The position numbers and the translations under genes are program-made. Of a DNA stretch of 64,000 bases, positions 1 to 8,622 are shown piece after piece. Within the stretch, counting starts at the first letter, position 1. Each line of letters begins with the position of its first letter. Source of the stretch: Candidatus Aenigmatarchaeota archaeon (GTDB taxonomy: Archaea; Aenigmatarchaeota; Aenigmatarchaeia; QMZP01). The DNA is taken from assembly GCA_016198585.1 (NCBI GenBank), contig JACQII010000011.1:31407-95406 (forward strand). The letters are read 5' to 3'. The notes beneath the pieces were generated by a model that saw nothing but the letters and a program-made list of their open reading frames with translations, did no database searches and was not told where the DNA came from.

Positions 1-568
1 GGTCATCTTCGCATCGAGCGGCAAGGCCTATGGTTCAGGGGACGGTCCGGTCGACGAACGCCAGCCGCTCGAACCGTACAACATGTACGGCCGCTCCAAG
101 GCCTGGGCCGACTACCTCGCGCAGGGATTCTCCTGGACTCACCGCCTTCCCGTCATCACCGCCCGGCTGGTGAATGTCTATGGCCCCGGTGACCAGAACA
201 CCGCCCGGATCATCCCCTACACGATCGACGCCGTTCGACGGGGCGAGCGGCCGGTCATCTACGGCGACGGCTCCGCACGGCGGGCCTTCATCTACGTGAG
301 CGACGTTGTCGCGTTCTTCCTGGCTGCGTTGGATCGTCTCGAAGAGGGGCATGAAGGCGGGGTATTTAACGTCTCTACCGATGAAACATATCCTATCAGG
401 GACGTCGTGACCCGCATCATCCGCCGGATGGGCAGCGGCCTGGAGCCGCGCTTCCTGCCTGGCGACGCGAGCAGGTCGGACTACCTGCTCAGGAATGCAA
501 AGGCCCGCTCCCTCGGCTGGGAGCCGCGGGTGGGTATGGACCAAGGGCTCCAGGAGACGATCGCATGA
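1..568 (+). CDS. NAD-dependent sugar epimerase/dehydratase (SDR), 5'-truncated by window edge
   Basis: The reading frame is open from base 2, so the N-terminal NAD-binding half lies outside the window. The visible part starts at the end of the Rossmann fold (VIFASSGKAYG, the usual catalytic Ser strand) and contains the YxxxK catalytic pair in YGRSKAWAD. An RxFIYVSD stretch and a C-terminal NVSTDE segment are typical of extended SDR nucleotide-sugar epimerases and dehydratases. Its stop codon overlaps the start of the next gene (ATGA), so it is translationally linked to the rmlB-like gene. Family is clear; the sugar substrate cannot be inferred without the N-terminus. Confidence 0.85.
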   Translation, partial: VIFASSGKAYGSGDGPVDERQPLEPYNMYGRSKAWADYLAQGFSWTHRLPVITARLVNVYGPGDQNTARIIPYTIDAVRRGERPVIYGDGSARRAFIYVSDVVAFFLAALDRLEEGHEGGVFNVSTDETYPIRDVVTRIIRRMGSGLEPRFLPGDASRSDYLLRNAKARSLGWEPRVGMDQGLQETIA

Positions 569-1545
569 CCGCACCGGAACAGCACGGAACAGGAGACCGA
601 GCAGACCTGCGGCTCCTGGTCACGGGCGGTTCGGGATTCATTGGCAGCAACTTCATCCGACAGCTCCCGCCAGGGACCGAGGTGGTCAACCTGGACGTCA
701 TGACGTATGCCGGTAAGAGCGGAATCGACCTGGAACGGCCGGGCTACCGGCTCGTGCAGGGCGACATCGGCGATCCCGCAGCGGTCCGGCGCGCGATGGC
801 CGATTGCGACGCTGTGGTCCACTTCGCGGCCGAATCCCACGTCGACCGCAGCATTCAGGATGCGACGTCGTTCCTACGGACCAACGTCCTGGGCACTTAC
901 ACGCTCCTCGAAGAGGCCAGGAAGCAGGACTGCCAGCGGTTCATCATGATCTCGACCGACGAGGTCTATGGCCAGATCGCTTCGGGCAGCTTCCGGGAGA
1001 CTGACGTCCTGAACCCCCGGAATCCGTATTCCGCCTCCAAGGCCGCGGCAGACCGGCTGGCCTACAGCTTCTTCGCGACCTACGGACTGCCGGTGGTGAT
1101 CACCCGGAGCTCGAACAATTTCGGCCCGTTCCAGTATCCGGAGAAGATCATCCCACTCTTCATCACCAACCTGCTGCGCGGGAAGAAAGTCCCGGTCTAC
1201 GGCGACGGCCTCCAGGTCCGGGACTGGCTCTACGTCCTCGACAACTGTGAGGCCATCCGACGCTGCCTGGACATGGGCAAGGCGGGAGAGATCTACAACA
1301 TCGGGGGCGGGAACGAGGTCACCAACCTGGAACTGACCCGCCTGATCCTCCGCGAGATGGGCAAGGGCGAAGAGATGATCGAACACGTCAACGACCGGCC
1401 GGGTCACGATCGCCGCTACTCCCTCGATTCGGCGAAGATGCACGACCTGGGATGGGCACCGCGCCACCCGTTCGCCCAGGCGCTCAGCGAAACGATCCGC
1501 TGGTACACTGAAAACCAGCGGTGGTGGAAACCTTTAATAAGCTAA
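565..1545 (+). CDS. rmlB: dTDP-glucose 4,6-dehydratase
   Basis: 326 aa extended SDR. The NAD-binding glycine motif TGGSGFIGSNF is at residues 20-30. The dehydratase catalytic triad T131-D132-E133 lies in ISTDEVYG, and the YxxxK pair is Y155/K159 in NPYSASKAA. The TDE triplet separates 4,6-dehydratases from simple 4-epimerases and matches RmlB. Expected reaction: dTDP-glucose to dTDP-4-keto-6-deoxyglucose in the cytoplasm, as a precursor of deoxysugars for surface glycans. A thymidylyltransferase-like gene follows 17 bp downstream. No rmlC or rmlD homologue is visible here, so the final sugar need not be rhamnose. Confidence 0.9.
   Translation: MTAPEQHGTGDRADLRLLVTGGSGFIGSNFIRQLPPGTEVVNLDVMTYAGKSGIDLERPGYRLVQGDIGDPAAVRRAMADCDAVVHFAAESHVDRSIQDATSFLRTNVLGTYTLLEEARKQDCQRFIMISTDEVYGQIASGSFRETDVLNPRNPYSASKAAADRLAYSFFATYGLPVVITRSSNNFGPFQYPEKIIPLFITNLLRGKKVPVYGDGLQVRDWLYVLDNCEAIRRCLDMGKAGEIYNIGGGNEVTNLELTRLILREMGKGEEMIEHVNDRPGHDRRYSLDSAKMHDLGWAPRHPFAQALSETIRWYTENQRWWKPLIS
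1533..1540 (+). promoter_or_regulatory. TATA box for the rmlA-like gene
   Basis: TTTAATAA inside the 3' end of the preceding gene is centred 26-27 bp before the ATG at 1563. That is the spacing expected for a leaderless archaeal transcript, and it supports the ATG at 1563 over the upstream in-frame start at 1521. Confidence 0.5.
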
Positions 1546-1562
1546 GGCGACTACGATTGCGT

Positions 1563-2279
1563 ATGAAAGGCGTCATCCTGGCGGGCGGGATGGGCACGCG
1601 CCTGCGACCGCTCACGAATGTGACTAACAAGCACCTGCTCCCTATCTACAACAAGCCCATGATCTACTATCCCCTCGAGACCCTGAAAGAGGCGGGTATC
1701 CGCGACATTATGATCATCACCGGCCGCGAGCACGCAGGCGACGTCTTCCGCCTCATGGGATCGGGCCAGGATTTCGGCGTCCGGTTCACCTACCGGGTCC
1801 AGGACGAGGCGGGCGGGATCCCGCAGGCCATCTCCCTGGCCGAAGCCTTCGTGGGCAAGGACAAGTTCGTCTCCATCAACGGCGACAACATCCTTCTGGG
1901 AGGCATCCGGAAGATGGCTGAGGAGTTCGAACGCGGCAGCGAGGAGGCGCGCATCCTGCTCTACAACACGACCGTCGAGGAGGCGCGCAAGGCCGGCGTC
2001 GCGGCCCTGGACGGCGACCGGGTCACGGGGATCATTGAGAAGCCCGACAAGCCCCCAACGACCTGGATATCGATCGGCGTCCTCATGTTCACCCCCGGTG
2101 TATTCGAGATCATCCGCAAGCTGAAGCCGTCCGCGCGCGGCGAGCTGGAGATCGCGGACGTGCAGAACGAATACATCCGTCGAGGCACCCTGAAAGCGAG
2201 CAAGTTCACGGGCGAGTGGATGGACGCGGGAAGCTTTGATGAGCTGGCGCGGGCGAACATGCTCGTCCGGAAGCGGTGA
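1563..2279 (+). CDS. rmlA: Glucose-1-phosphate thymidylyltransferase-like nucleotidyltransferase
   Basis: 238 aa with MKGVILAGGMGTRLRPLT at the N-terminus, the nucleotide-binding signature of sugar-1-phosphate nucleotidylyltransferases. GDN at 107-109 supplies the metal-binding Asp, and an EKP motif follows the sugar-binding region. It is the short form (about 240 aa) without the extra allosteric C-terminus of classical RmlA. Position next to rmlB suggests it makes dTDP-glucose, but UDP-glucose specificity is possible. An in-frame start at 1521 would add 14 non-conserved residues and overlap rmlB; the promoter and the conserved N-terminus favour 1563. Confidence 0.82.
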   Translation: MKGVILAGGMGTRLRPLTNVTNKHLLPIYNKPMIYYPLETLKEAGIRDIMIITGREHAGDVFRLMGSGQDFGVRFTYRVQDEAGGIPQAISLAEAFVGKDKFVSINGDNILLGGIRKMAEEFERGSEEARILLYNTTVEEARKAGVAALDGDRVTGIIEKPDKPPTTWISIGVLMFTPGVFEIIRKLKPSARGELEIADVQNEYIRRGTLKASKFTGEWMDAGSFDELARANMLVRKR

Positions 2280-2282
2280 GCT

Positions 2283-2984
2283 ATGGCGAAGGACCTTAGC
2301 CTGGTGCTGCCGTGCTACAATGAGGAGGCCGTCTTCGAGGAGTCGGTCGGGCGCATCCTCCGCCTGTTGAAGGCTACGCGGTACGATTTCGAGATCCTCC
2401 TGGTCGACGACCAGTCCCGTGACCGGACGCGGGAACTCATGCGGAAGGCCGCGGCCAAGGACCGGCGCATCACCTGCCTCTACCACGACCGGAACCGCGG
2501 ACGCGGCCGGACAGTCGCGGACGGGATCCGCAAGGCGACGGGCCGGATCGTGGGATACCTCGACATCGACCTGGAAATCCGGGAGGAGGCAATCCTGTCC
2601 CATGCCTTGGCCATCGACGAAGGATATGACATCGCCTACGCCGATCGCATCACCGGCTTGAAGCCGGGCAATCTCCTGCGCCACCTCCTCCATGCGCTAT
2701 ACATCCTACAGGTCCGGGTCTTCCTGGGGTTCGCCCATGGGGACACCAACGCCGGCTGTAAGTTCTTCAACCGGAAACGCATCCTCCCTGTACTGGAACG
2801 CGTCCGGGATGACCACTGGTTCTGGGACACCGAGATCCTCCTGCGCGGCTACGCAGCCGGCATGCGGATCAAGAAGATCCCGGTCGTCTATCTGCGGAAC
2901 GACCGGAAGAAGTCGACGGTCCGCATGGGCGCGGACGCTGCCTACTTCCTGAGGAAGATCATGGCCTACCGGAGGGAACGATGA
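2283..2984 (+). CDS. GT2 family glycosyltransferase (dolichyl-phosphate sugar synthase-like)
   Basis: 233 aa GT-A fold enzyme. LVLPCYNEE is at the N-terminus, VDDQSRDRT at 41-49 binds the nucleotide, and the metal-binding DID (D94-I-D96) lies in GYLDIDLE. The size and the NxxGR-like stretch resemble DPM1/polyprenyl-phosphate glycosyltransferases, which load a sugar on a lipid carrier at the inner membrane face. No membrane segments are present, so it would be peripheral. It lies 3 bp after the nucleotidyltransferase and overlaps the next SDR gene by 4 bp. Acceptor and donor are not determinable. Confidence 0.8.
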   Translation: MAKDLSLVLPCYNEEAVFEESVGRILRLLKATRYDFEILLVDDQSRDRTRELMRKAAAKDRRITCLYHDRNRGRGRTVADGIRKATGRIVGYLDIDLEIREEAILSHALAIDEGYDIAYADRITGLKPGNLLRHLLHALYILQVRVFLGFAHGDTNAGCKFFNRKRILPVLERVRDDHWFWDTEILLRGYAAGMRIKKIPVVYLRNDRKKSTVRMGADAAYFLRKIMAYRRER

Positions 2985-3862
2985 TTCTGGTCACCGGCTG
3001 CTCGGGATTCATCGGTACGCACCTCCTGCGGGCCCTGGGACCGCGAGCCGTGGGGATCGACGTGCGGCCGCCGCGCGTGGAAGGCGTGCGGTTCCACCAC
3101 GCCGACATCCAGGACACGGCGGCGATCGCGGAGATCATCCGCGCCGAGCACGTGACTCGGGTGGTCCACCTCGCCGCCCTGTCGGACATCCGCGGATCCA
3201 CGAACGCGGACAGCTACATGGACATCAACATCCGGGCGCTGGCCAACCTGCTCGAGGCGTGTAAGGGCCTGAAACAGTTCGTCTTCGCCTCCTCTTCCGC
3301 GGTCTACGGCGGCAACCGTCACCCGCCGTTCGCGGAGACTGCTGAACTCGAGCCGCTCTCGATCTACGGGATCACCAAGCGGACCGGCGAGATGCTCTGC
3401 CATTACTACTTCAAGAAGTATGGCCTGCCGTGCGTGAGCCTGCGCTTCTTCACCGTCTACGGCGAGGGCGGGCGGGACGACCAGGCCGTCCGGACTTTCA
3501 CGCGGTTGATCAGCGAGGGCCAACCGATCCGCCGCTTCGGTGACGGCCAGTCCTCCAGGGATTACATCCACGTCTCTGACGTGGTGTCAGGCATCCAAGC
3601 CTGCCTGGACGTTGGGGTCGGCGGCGAGGTCATCAACCTCGGGACGGGCCGGTCCGTCTCCCTGAACACACTCATCGACCTCATCGGCGCGGCCCTCGGC
3701 AAGCGGCCGGTCATCGAGCCCGTCCAGGACATCACGGAGAATGTCGAGACCACCTGCGCAGATGTCGCCAAGGCCCGGCGGGTTCTGGGGTGGACGCCCC
3801 AGGTCTCGATCGAGGAGGGGATCGCCCGCTTCGTGCGCTGGTACCAGGCCTCCCGAGAGTAG
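2981..3862 (+). CDS. NAD-dependent epimerase/dehydratase (UDP-glucose 4-epimerase-like)
   Basis: 293 aa extended SDR. Rossmann motif TGCSGFIGTH is at residues 5-14, the Ser-rich catalytic strand FASSSAVYG ends at 110, and the catalytic pair is Y129/K133 in SIYGITKRTGE. It lacks the TDE triad, so a 4-epimerase type is more likely than a 4,6-dehydratase. Translationally coupled to the preceding GT2 gene through ATGA. It probably supplies an epimerised nucleotide sugar for the same glycan. Confidence 0.82.
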   Translation: MILVTGCSGFIGTHLLRALGPRAVGIDVRPPRVEGVRFHHADIQDTAAIAEIIRAEHVTRVVHLAALSDIRGSTNADSYMDINIRALANLLEACKGLKQFVFASSSAVYGGNRHPPFAETAELEPLSIYGITKRTGEMLCHYYFKKYGLPCVSLRFFTVYGEGGRDDQAVRTFTRLISEGQPIRRFGDGQSSRDYIHVSDVVSGIQACLDVGVGGEVINLGTGRSVSLNTLIDLIGAALGKRPVIEPVQDITENVETTCADVAKARRVLGWTPQVSIEEGIARFVRWYQASRE

Positions 3863-3882
3863 GTGCCTGCCGCTGGGACATC

Positions 3883-3892
3883 CTTTTTAAAA
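3883..3892 (+). promoter_or_regulatory. TATA box for the second sugar nucleotidyltransferase
   Basis: CTTTTTAAAA is centred 26 bp upstream of the ATG at 3914 in a 51-bp intergenic gap. This fits a leaderless transcript and rejects the longer in-frame start at 3863. Confidence 0.65.
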
Positions 3893-3913
3893 CCGCACCG
3901 CAGAGAACTAGCT

Positions 3914-4627
3914 ATGAAACTGACCACCGCCATTGTGCTTGCCGGCGGCAAGGCCCTGCGCCTGCGGCCGTACACGAACGACGTCCCCAAGTGCATGATC
4001 GAAGTGTCCGGCAAGCCGGTCCTCTACTGGATCCTGAAGTGGCTCAAGAACAACGGGATCGTCCGGGTCGTCCTCGGCGTGGCGTACAAGAAGGAGGTCA
4101 TCGAGGCCTACGTGGCCGCCGAGGACTTCGGCCTGGAGATCGTGCTTAACGACCACAGCGAGGCTGAGGGGACGGGGGACGCACTACGGCTCGCGATCGA
4201 GCGGCAGAACGTCCGGGACGAGGTCTTCCTGGCGATGAACGGCGACGAACTGACCGACGTCTCGCTGAAGAACTTCCTCTCCTTCCACCTGCACCACAAG
4301 CCCGTCGCGACCCTGCTTTCCTGCCCGCTCCGGAGCCCGTACGGCATCCTGACCACGGACTCTTCGCACACGATCGTGGACTTCCAGGAGAAGCCCATCC
4401 TTGAACGGTATTTCGTGAACGCGGGCGTCTACCTCTTGAGCCAGGAGATCCGGGCCTTCCTGCCCGAGCGGGGCGACATCGAGCGCACGACCTTCCGCGA
4501 GCTGGCAAAGCACGGCAAGATCAAAGCCTTCAAGTATTTCGGTTTCTGGAACACCATCAATAACATCAAGGACATCAAGGAGATCGAGGAGAACGTGGAC
4601 ATCCTCAAGGAGACGCGGGAGGAGTAA
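3914..4627 (+). CDS. Sugar-phosphate nucleotidyltransferase
   Basis: 237 aa with IVLAGGKALRLRPYT, a variant of the GGxGTRLRP signature in which GT is replaced by AL, followed by PKCM and GKPVLYW. NGDE supplies the metal-binding Asp and FQEKP the sugar-binding motif. It resembles archaeal mannose-1-phosphate guanylyltransferase/glucose-1-phosphate nucleotidyltransferases without the hexapeptide C-terminal domain. Given the GDP-mannose-type enzymes near 34-36 kb, GDP-mannose synthesis is possible but not shown. It has its own promoter and is followed 3 bp later by an SDR gene. Confidence 0.8.
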   Translation: MKLTTAIVLAGGKALRLRPYTNDVPKCMIEVSGKPVLYWILKWLKNNGIVRVVLGVAYKKEVIEAYVAAEDFGLEIVLNDHSEAEGTGDALRLAIERQNVRDEVFLAMNGDELTDVSLKNFLSFHLHHKPVATLLSCPLRSPYGILTTDSSHTIVDFQEKPILERYFVNAGVYLLSQEIRAFLPERGDIERTTFRELAKHGKIKAFKYFGFWNTINNIKDIKEIEENVDILKETREE

Positions 4628-4630
4628 CGC

Positions 4631-5575
4631 ATGGAACGGATCCTGGTGACCGGCGCGACCGGCTTCATCGGCAGCGAGCTGGTGAAGCGCCTGGCAGGGG
4701 AGTATGAGGTCCACGCGCTGGTGCGCACGACATCGAACCGGCATGCGTTGGACCCGATCACCGACGCGCTGGACCGGATCGAAGTCCGCTATGGGAACCT
4801 GACCGACCACAGCGCGATGCGGAAGCTGGTCAAGGATGTCTCGCCTCATTACCTCGTCCACGTCGGCGCTGCGACTGCTGTCCGGCATTCATTCGACAAC
4901 CCCATGGAGTTCCAGGAGACCAACCATTCGGCTACGGTCAACCTCGTGCATGCTGCGCTCGACCTGCCTGACTTCAAGAAGTTCGTCTTCGCCTCGACCA
5001 TGGAGGTCTACGGCTGGCAAGATGCCCGGAAGCCCTTCTCCGAGAGCTTGATCCCGCATCCGGAGAGCCCGTACGCGGTTGCCAAGCTTGCAGCTGAAGA
5101 ATACGTGAAGATGGCAGGCAAGGCCTATGGGCTGCCCTACCTGGTCTCGCGGGCCTGCAACACCTACGGCCGAAAACACGCGACCGGTTTCATTGTCGAA
5201 TATTTGGTGACGTCGATGCTCCGGGGCGGGCCGGTCTATCTGGGGTCGCCAGAGGCGGTCCGCGACCTCATGTACGTCGACGACCACGTCAACGCCTACG
5301 TCGCGGCCATCACGAGCAAGGCAAAGAACGAGGTCGTCAATTTCGGGACGGGAAACATGGTCTCCATGGGCGACTTGGCCGAGCGGATCCGGGAGCTCAC
5401 CGGCTTCACGGGGAAGGTGATCCACGGTTTCCCACCCGACTACCCGCCGCGGCCGGTGGTGTCGCCGTTCCTCTCGCTGGACGCGAGCAAGGCCCAGTCG
5501 CTCTTGGGCTGGGCGCCCCAGGTCCCGCTCGACGAAGGCCTGGAGCGAACCGTGGCCTTCTGGAAAAACCGCTAA
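4631..5575 (+). CDS. NAD-dependent epimerase/dehydratase
   Basis: 314 aa extended SDR. NAD-binding TGATGFIGSEL is at residues 7-17, the catalytic region is ASTMEVYG (121-128), and Y148/K152 lie in SPYAVAKLAAEE. The Thr at the catalytic Ser position and the FSES..PHPESPYA region suggest the dehydratase/epimerase group acting on nucleotide sugars. It follows the nucleotidyltransferase by 3 bp and ends 8 bp before a convergent gene, so it closes the first operon. Confidence 0.8.
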   Translation: MERILVTGATGFIGSELVKRLAGEYEVHALVRTTSNRHALDPITDALDRIEVRYGNLTDHSAMRKLVKDVSPHYLVHVGAATAVRHSFDNPMEFQETNHSATVNLVHAALDLPDFKKFVFASTMEVYGWQDARKPFSESLIPHPESPYAVAKLAAEEYVKMAGKAYGLPYLVSRACNTYGRKHATGFIVEYLVTSMLRGGPVYLGSPEAVRDLMYVDDHVNAYVAAITSKAKNEVVNFGTGNMVSMGDLAERIRELTGFTGKVIHGFPPDYPPRPVVSPFLSLDASKAQSLLGWAPQVPLDEGLERTVAFWKNR

Positions 5576-5583
5576 TTAGCCGT

Positions 5584-6306
5584 TCAGCCGAACAGCCGCA
5601 TTCTCACGCCTTCGAGCAGCGGCTCGGCATAGCGCCGGAATTGCCTGCGGTAGGAGAGTTTCGAACGGCCGCCGGTGCGGGCGCTGTAGTGGATCGGGAC
5701 TTCGCGAACCGTCGCTCCGGCGCGCAGGGCCTTGAGCAGGATTTCAACGTGCAGCCCGAAGCCGGTGTTCGTGAGGTGCAGGGAGTCCAGGACTGTCCGG
5801 CGGTAGAGCTTAAAGCCGGTGGTGATGTCGTGGGCAGGCGCGCCAGTGAGGATGCGGGCCAGGGTGTTGTAGGTCCGGCTGATCAGCGATCGGGAGAGCG
5901 GCATGTCCCCGCTGCCTCCCGGGACGTAGCGCGAACCGATGATGATGTCCGCTTCCTTCCGGTGGCGGAAGAGGAGCGGAATCTCGTCCGGGTCATGGGA
6001 GAGGTCGGCGTCCATGATGAGGACGTACTGGCCGCGGCAGTGGGTGAAGCCCTCCCGGAGGGAGCTGCCCAGGTCGCGACTTGGCCGGCCGCGGCGCCGG
6101 ATCACGGTGATGCGCCGATCCTTCCGCGCGAGGCGCGAGGCGAGCTCACCGGTCCGGTCGGTGCTGTGGTTGTCGAGGAATATGATCTCGCCGCTGATCT
6201 TGTGGCGGTTCAGCGCTCCGGTCAGCCGGCGGAACAGCTGCCGGACGTTCCTCTCTTCGTTGAGGGCGGAGACGACAATCGAGAGTTCGCAGGCGGGCGT
6301 TTTCAC
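5584..6306 (-). CDS. GT2 family glycosyltransferase (DPM1-like)
   Basis: 240 aa. ELSIVVSALNEERNV at the N-terminus, DNHSTDRTGE (45-54) and a clear metal-binding MDADLSHDP with D99/D101 match dolichol-phosphate mannosyltransferase-like GT2 enzymes. A TGFKLYRR segment typical of this subfamily is also present. No transmembrane tail is seen. It is transcribed away from the neighbouring operon, with an ATTTATTG element centred 25 bp upstream. The likely role is loading a polyprenyl-phosphate carrier for glycan assembly. Confidence 0.85.
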   Translation of the reverse strand: MKTPACELSIVVSALNEERNVRQLFRRLTGALNRHKISGEIIFLDNHSTDRTGELASRLARKDRRITVIRRRGRPSRDLGSSLREGFTHCRGQYVLIMDADLSHDPDEIPLLFRHRKEADIIIGSRYVPGGSGDMPLSRSLISRTYNTLARILTGAPAHDITTGFKLYRRTVLDSLHLTNTGFGLHVEILLKALRAGATVREVPIHYSARTGGRSKLSYRRQFRRYAEPLLEGVRMRLFG

Positions 6307-6327
6307 GTCATGCTATTCTGATCCAAA

Positions 6328-6335
6328 CAATAAAT
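6328..6335 (-). promoter_or_regulatory. TATA-like element for the GT2 gene at 5584-6306
   Basis: On the minus strand this reads CAATTTATTG, centred about 25 bp before the ATG, within the 52-bp gap to the upstream gene. Confidence 0.45.
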
Positions 6336-6358
6336 TGCTTCAGTCCCCCGTCGGCCGT

Positions 6359-7903
6359 TCAGGATGCGAGGTCGTAGAGGAGGAGCGGCCCGTGCTGGAG
6401 GACGGGTTCGGTAGGGAGGGGGGTGTAGGTCTCCGTGTTCACGACCAGGTAGCGGACCGGCAGACCAGCGACGCAGGGCGCGCAGTCGTCGGCGAGGATC
6501 TGCTGGGAGTTCTCATGCCGCTGGTCCAGGTCGGCCAGGCCCGCGTCATGGAGGACCTGTTTCTCGTAGTAGGGGAGGAACCAGTCCTCGCGCGCGTCGT
6601 AGGGGATCTTGTTGGCGTACTCGGCGATCTTCGGGCCGCCGTCGGTCATGAAGAACGTCGCCTGCAGGGAGGGGTCGAACGCTTGGAAAGCCGCGGCAAA
6701 GGCTGTTTCGGCGGGCGTCAATTTTCCGTCCCAGCGGAGTTCGTTCAGTTCGCCGGACGCGAGAATTGCCAGGACCGAGATGCTGAGGATGGCCGCGACC
6801 ACAAGAGGCCGCAGGCGGACCAGCGTCATGCCCGCGAACGCGACAGCGGCGATGGTCGCAACCTCGAGCAGCCGGGCCACGAAGAGGAAGCCAGCCAGGT
6901 CCATTGCCAGGTAGAGCAGGACCGTGGCGACGAGCAGCGTCAGCGCGAACGCTTTCTCGCGGGAAATCCTGCGCTCGCGCGCTAGGAGAACGAGGCCCGC
7001 TGCAACAGCGAGGGAAGGCACGACGCCGATGAAGAGCGGAACCAGGAGGAACGTCCCGAGGGAAGGCGAGCTGGCGACAGAGGGGCTGAGCCCACTGAAG
7101 AGGGCCGCGTAGGTGGTCAGGAAGGCGGGAATGATCAGGACGAGCGACGGGAGCAGGAGGACGAACTGGGTGAGCCGGTTGTAGAAGGCGGCGTAGAGCA
7201 GCAGCGCCAGTCCGCAGAGCGCGCCGATCTGGGGATGGACGGCCAGGGCCGCGGGGAAGAAGAGGTAGGCCAGTCTGTTCTTCCGCGCAAAGCAGGTGAC
7301 TGCCAGGAGGAGCAGGTTGACGGCAAGGACGGCATGGAAGCCGCCGACAAGCACGTCCCGGTAGACCGCTTTCGTGCCGAAGAGGAGGACCGCAGCGAGG
7401 ACGCCGGCGCGCTCGCTTTTCGCCACGGTGAACGTGAAGAGGTAGACGGTCACGATCTGGAGGGCGCCGAACAGGACGCCGAAGACCCATAGCCAGAGGT
7501 AGTCAGCCAACAGTGGAAGCAGGTCAGCGAACGGCTTGACGAAGAGCTGGTAGCTGAATTGGTAGGTGAAACTCAGGGCGGCATACGGCTCGAATGTCCG
7601 GGGGATCACCGGATCGAGGACCCGCAGGACGATCGTCTGGGCGGGGTCGGTCGCCGCGGGAACGCCGCGGAGCGCCAGTGGGAAGGCCAGCAAGGCGACC
7701 AGAAGCAGGCAGAGGAGCGGGATCGCGGGCGGGAGGGCGAGCGAGAAGCCCCCTTGCCGCCAGACTAGGACCGCAATCAGGAACCCGGCCAGGAGGGTGA
7801 AGGGCGAGTAAAGGAAGAAGAATCCCGTGTTCAGGGAGAGCAGGATCACGACGGCGGCGAAGGTGAAGAAGGCCAACACCCCCTTCGCGATGCGGTCGGT
7901 CAC
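6359..7903 (-). CDS. Polytopic membrane protein, GT-C-like, function unknown
   Basis: 514 aa with at least ten hydrophobic segments over residues 10-385, and a soluble C-terminal domain of about 125 residues containing DAREDWFLPYYE and two Cys in DDCAPC. The architecture (many TM helices plus a C-terminal globular domain, in a glycosylation cluster) resembles GT-C lipid-linked glycosyltransferases. I cannot identify a convincing DxD or DE catalytic motif in the first loop, so the assignment stays open; a membrane polymerase or ligase is another possibility. Its start overlaps the stop of the methyltransferase gene by 4 bp, so it is the last gene of an operon. Confidence 0.6.
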   Translation of the reverse strand: MTDRIAKGVLAFFTFAAVVILLSLNTGFFFLYSPFTLLAGFLIAVLVWRQGGFSLALPPAIPLLCLLLVALLAFPLALRGVPAATDPAQTIVLRVLDPVIPRTFEPYAALSFTYQFSYQLFVKPFADLLPLLADYLWLWVFGVLFGALQIVTVYLFTFTVAKSERAGVLAAVLLFGTKAVYRDVLVGGFHAVLAVNLLLLAVTCFARKNRLAYLFFPAALAVHPQIGALCGLALLLYAAFYNRLTQFVLLLPSLVLIIPAFLTTYAALFSGLSPSVASSPSLGTFLLVPLFIGVVPSLAVAAGLVLLARERRISREKAFALTLLVATVLLYLAMDLAGFLFVARLLEVATIAAVAFAGMTLVRLRPLVVAAILSISVLAILASGELNELRWDGKLTPAETAFAAAFQAFDPSLQATFFMTDGGPKIAEYANKIPYDAREDWFLPYYEKQVLHDAGLADLDQRHENSQQILADDCAPCVAGLPVRYLVVNTETYTPLPTEPVLQHGPLLLYDLAS

Positions 7904-8622
7904 GTTTTCCTCCCCCGGGCGTAGAGGATCGTGCCCAGCGGCAGCGAAGCCAGCCGCTTCTCGAGGGCGAATGCCGCTGTCGCCGCCCGGCTCGAGAACA
8001 GGGAGATCGGCAAGGTCAGGATGTACTGCGCTTCGACCTTGACGCCGGCAAATCCCGCAGCCACGAGCACGGACCGCAGCTTCCCCGCATTGAACTTCAC
8101 GACGTGCTGCTCATGGAGCGAGTAGCCTTCCCCGGCCAACGTGTGGTCGAAGAATGCCTCGGCCAGCGGCCAGAGTGATAGGTAGTTGGGGGTCGTCAGG
8201 ATGAGCGTGCCACCGGGCGTGAGCAGCCGGTACATGTCGCGGATGATGCGACCGGGTTGCTCGACGTGCTCGATGATGTGCGACGCGATAATGCAGTCAA
8301 ACGACCGGTCGGCGAAGGGCAAGGCCTCGATGGAACCGACGAGGAAGGTCGCGTCCAGGCCCTCTTCCTGGGCTTTGCCCGTCGCGTAGGCGATGCACGC
8401 CTCGGAGACGTCCACGCCGACTGCCGGGCAGCCGCGTCGGGCGATGGCCCGCGTCACGGTTCCAGACCCGCAGCCGATGTCGAGGACGCGCTGTCCGGGA
8501 CGCAGGCGGGCGAACTCAAGCAGCAGCTGCTCGCGCGTGCGGTAGAACCAGGATTGGGACTTGTGGCCTGTCGTGAGGAGGTCCTCATAGTACGATCCCT
8601 GGATCTGCTGGTAGGTCTTCAT
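7900..8622 (-). CDS. SAM-dependent class I methyltransferase
   Basis: 240 aa. Motif I VLDIGCGSGTV is at residues 46-56, GVDVSE follows as the acidic ribose-binding motif, and DCIIASHIIEHVEQPG and GTLILTTPNYLSL are the usual post-I regions of UbiE/Methyltransf_11-type enzymes. The start at 8622 overlaps the stop of the upstream glycosyltransferase gene (ATGA), which favours it over an in-frame start 108 bp upstream. Probably methylates a sugar or lipid-linked intermediate; substrate unknown. Confidence 0.82.
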   Translation of the reverse strand: MKTYQQIQGSYYEDLLTTGHKSQSWFYRTREQLLLEFARLRPGQRVLDIGCGSGTVTRAIARRGCPAVGVDVSEACIAYATGKAQEEGLDATFLVGSIEALPFADRSFDCIIASHIIEHVEQPGRIIRDMYRLLTPGGTLILTTPNYLSLWPLAEAFFDHTLAGEGYSLHEQHVVKFNAGKLRSVLVAAGFAGVKVEAQYILTLPISLFSSRAATAAFALEKRLASLPLGTILYARGRKT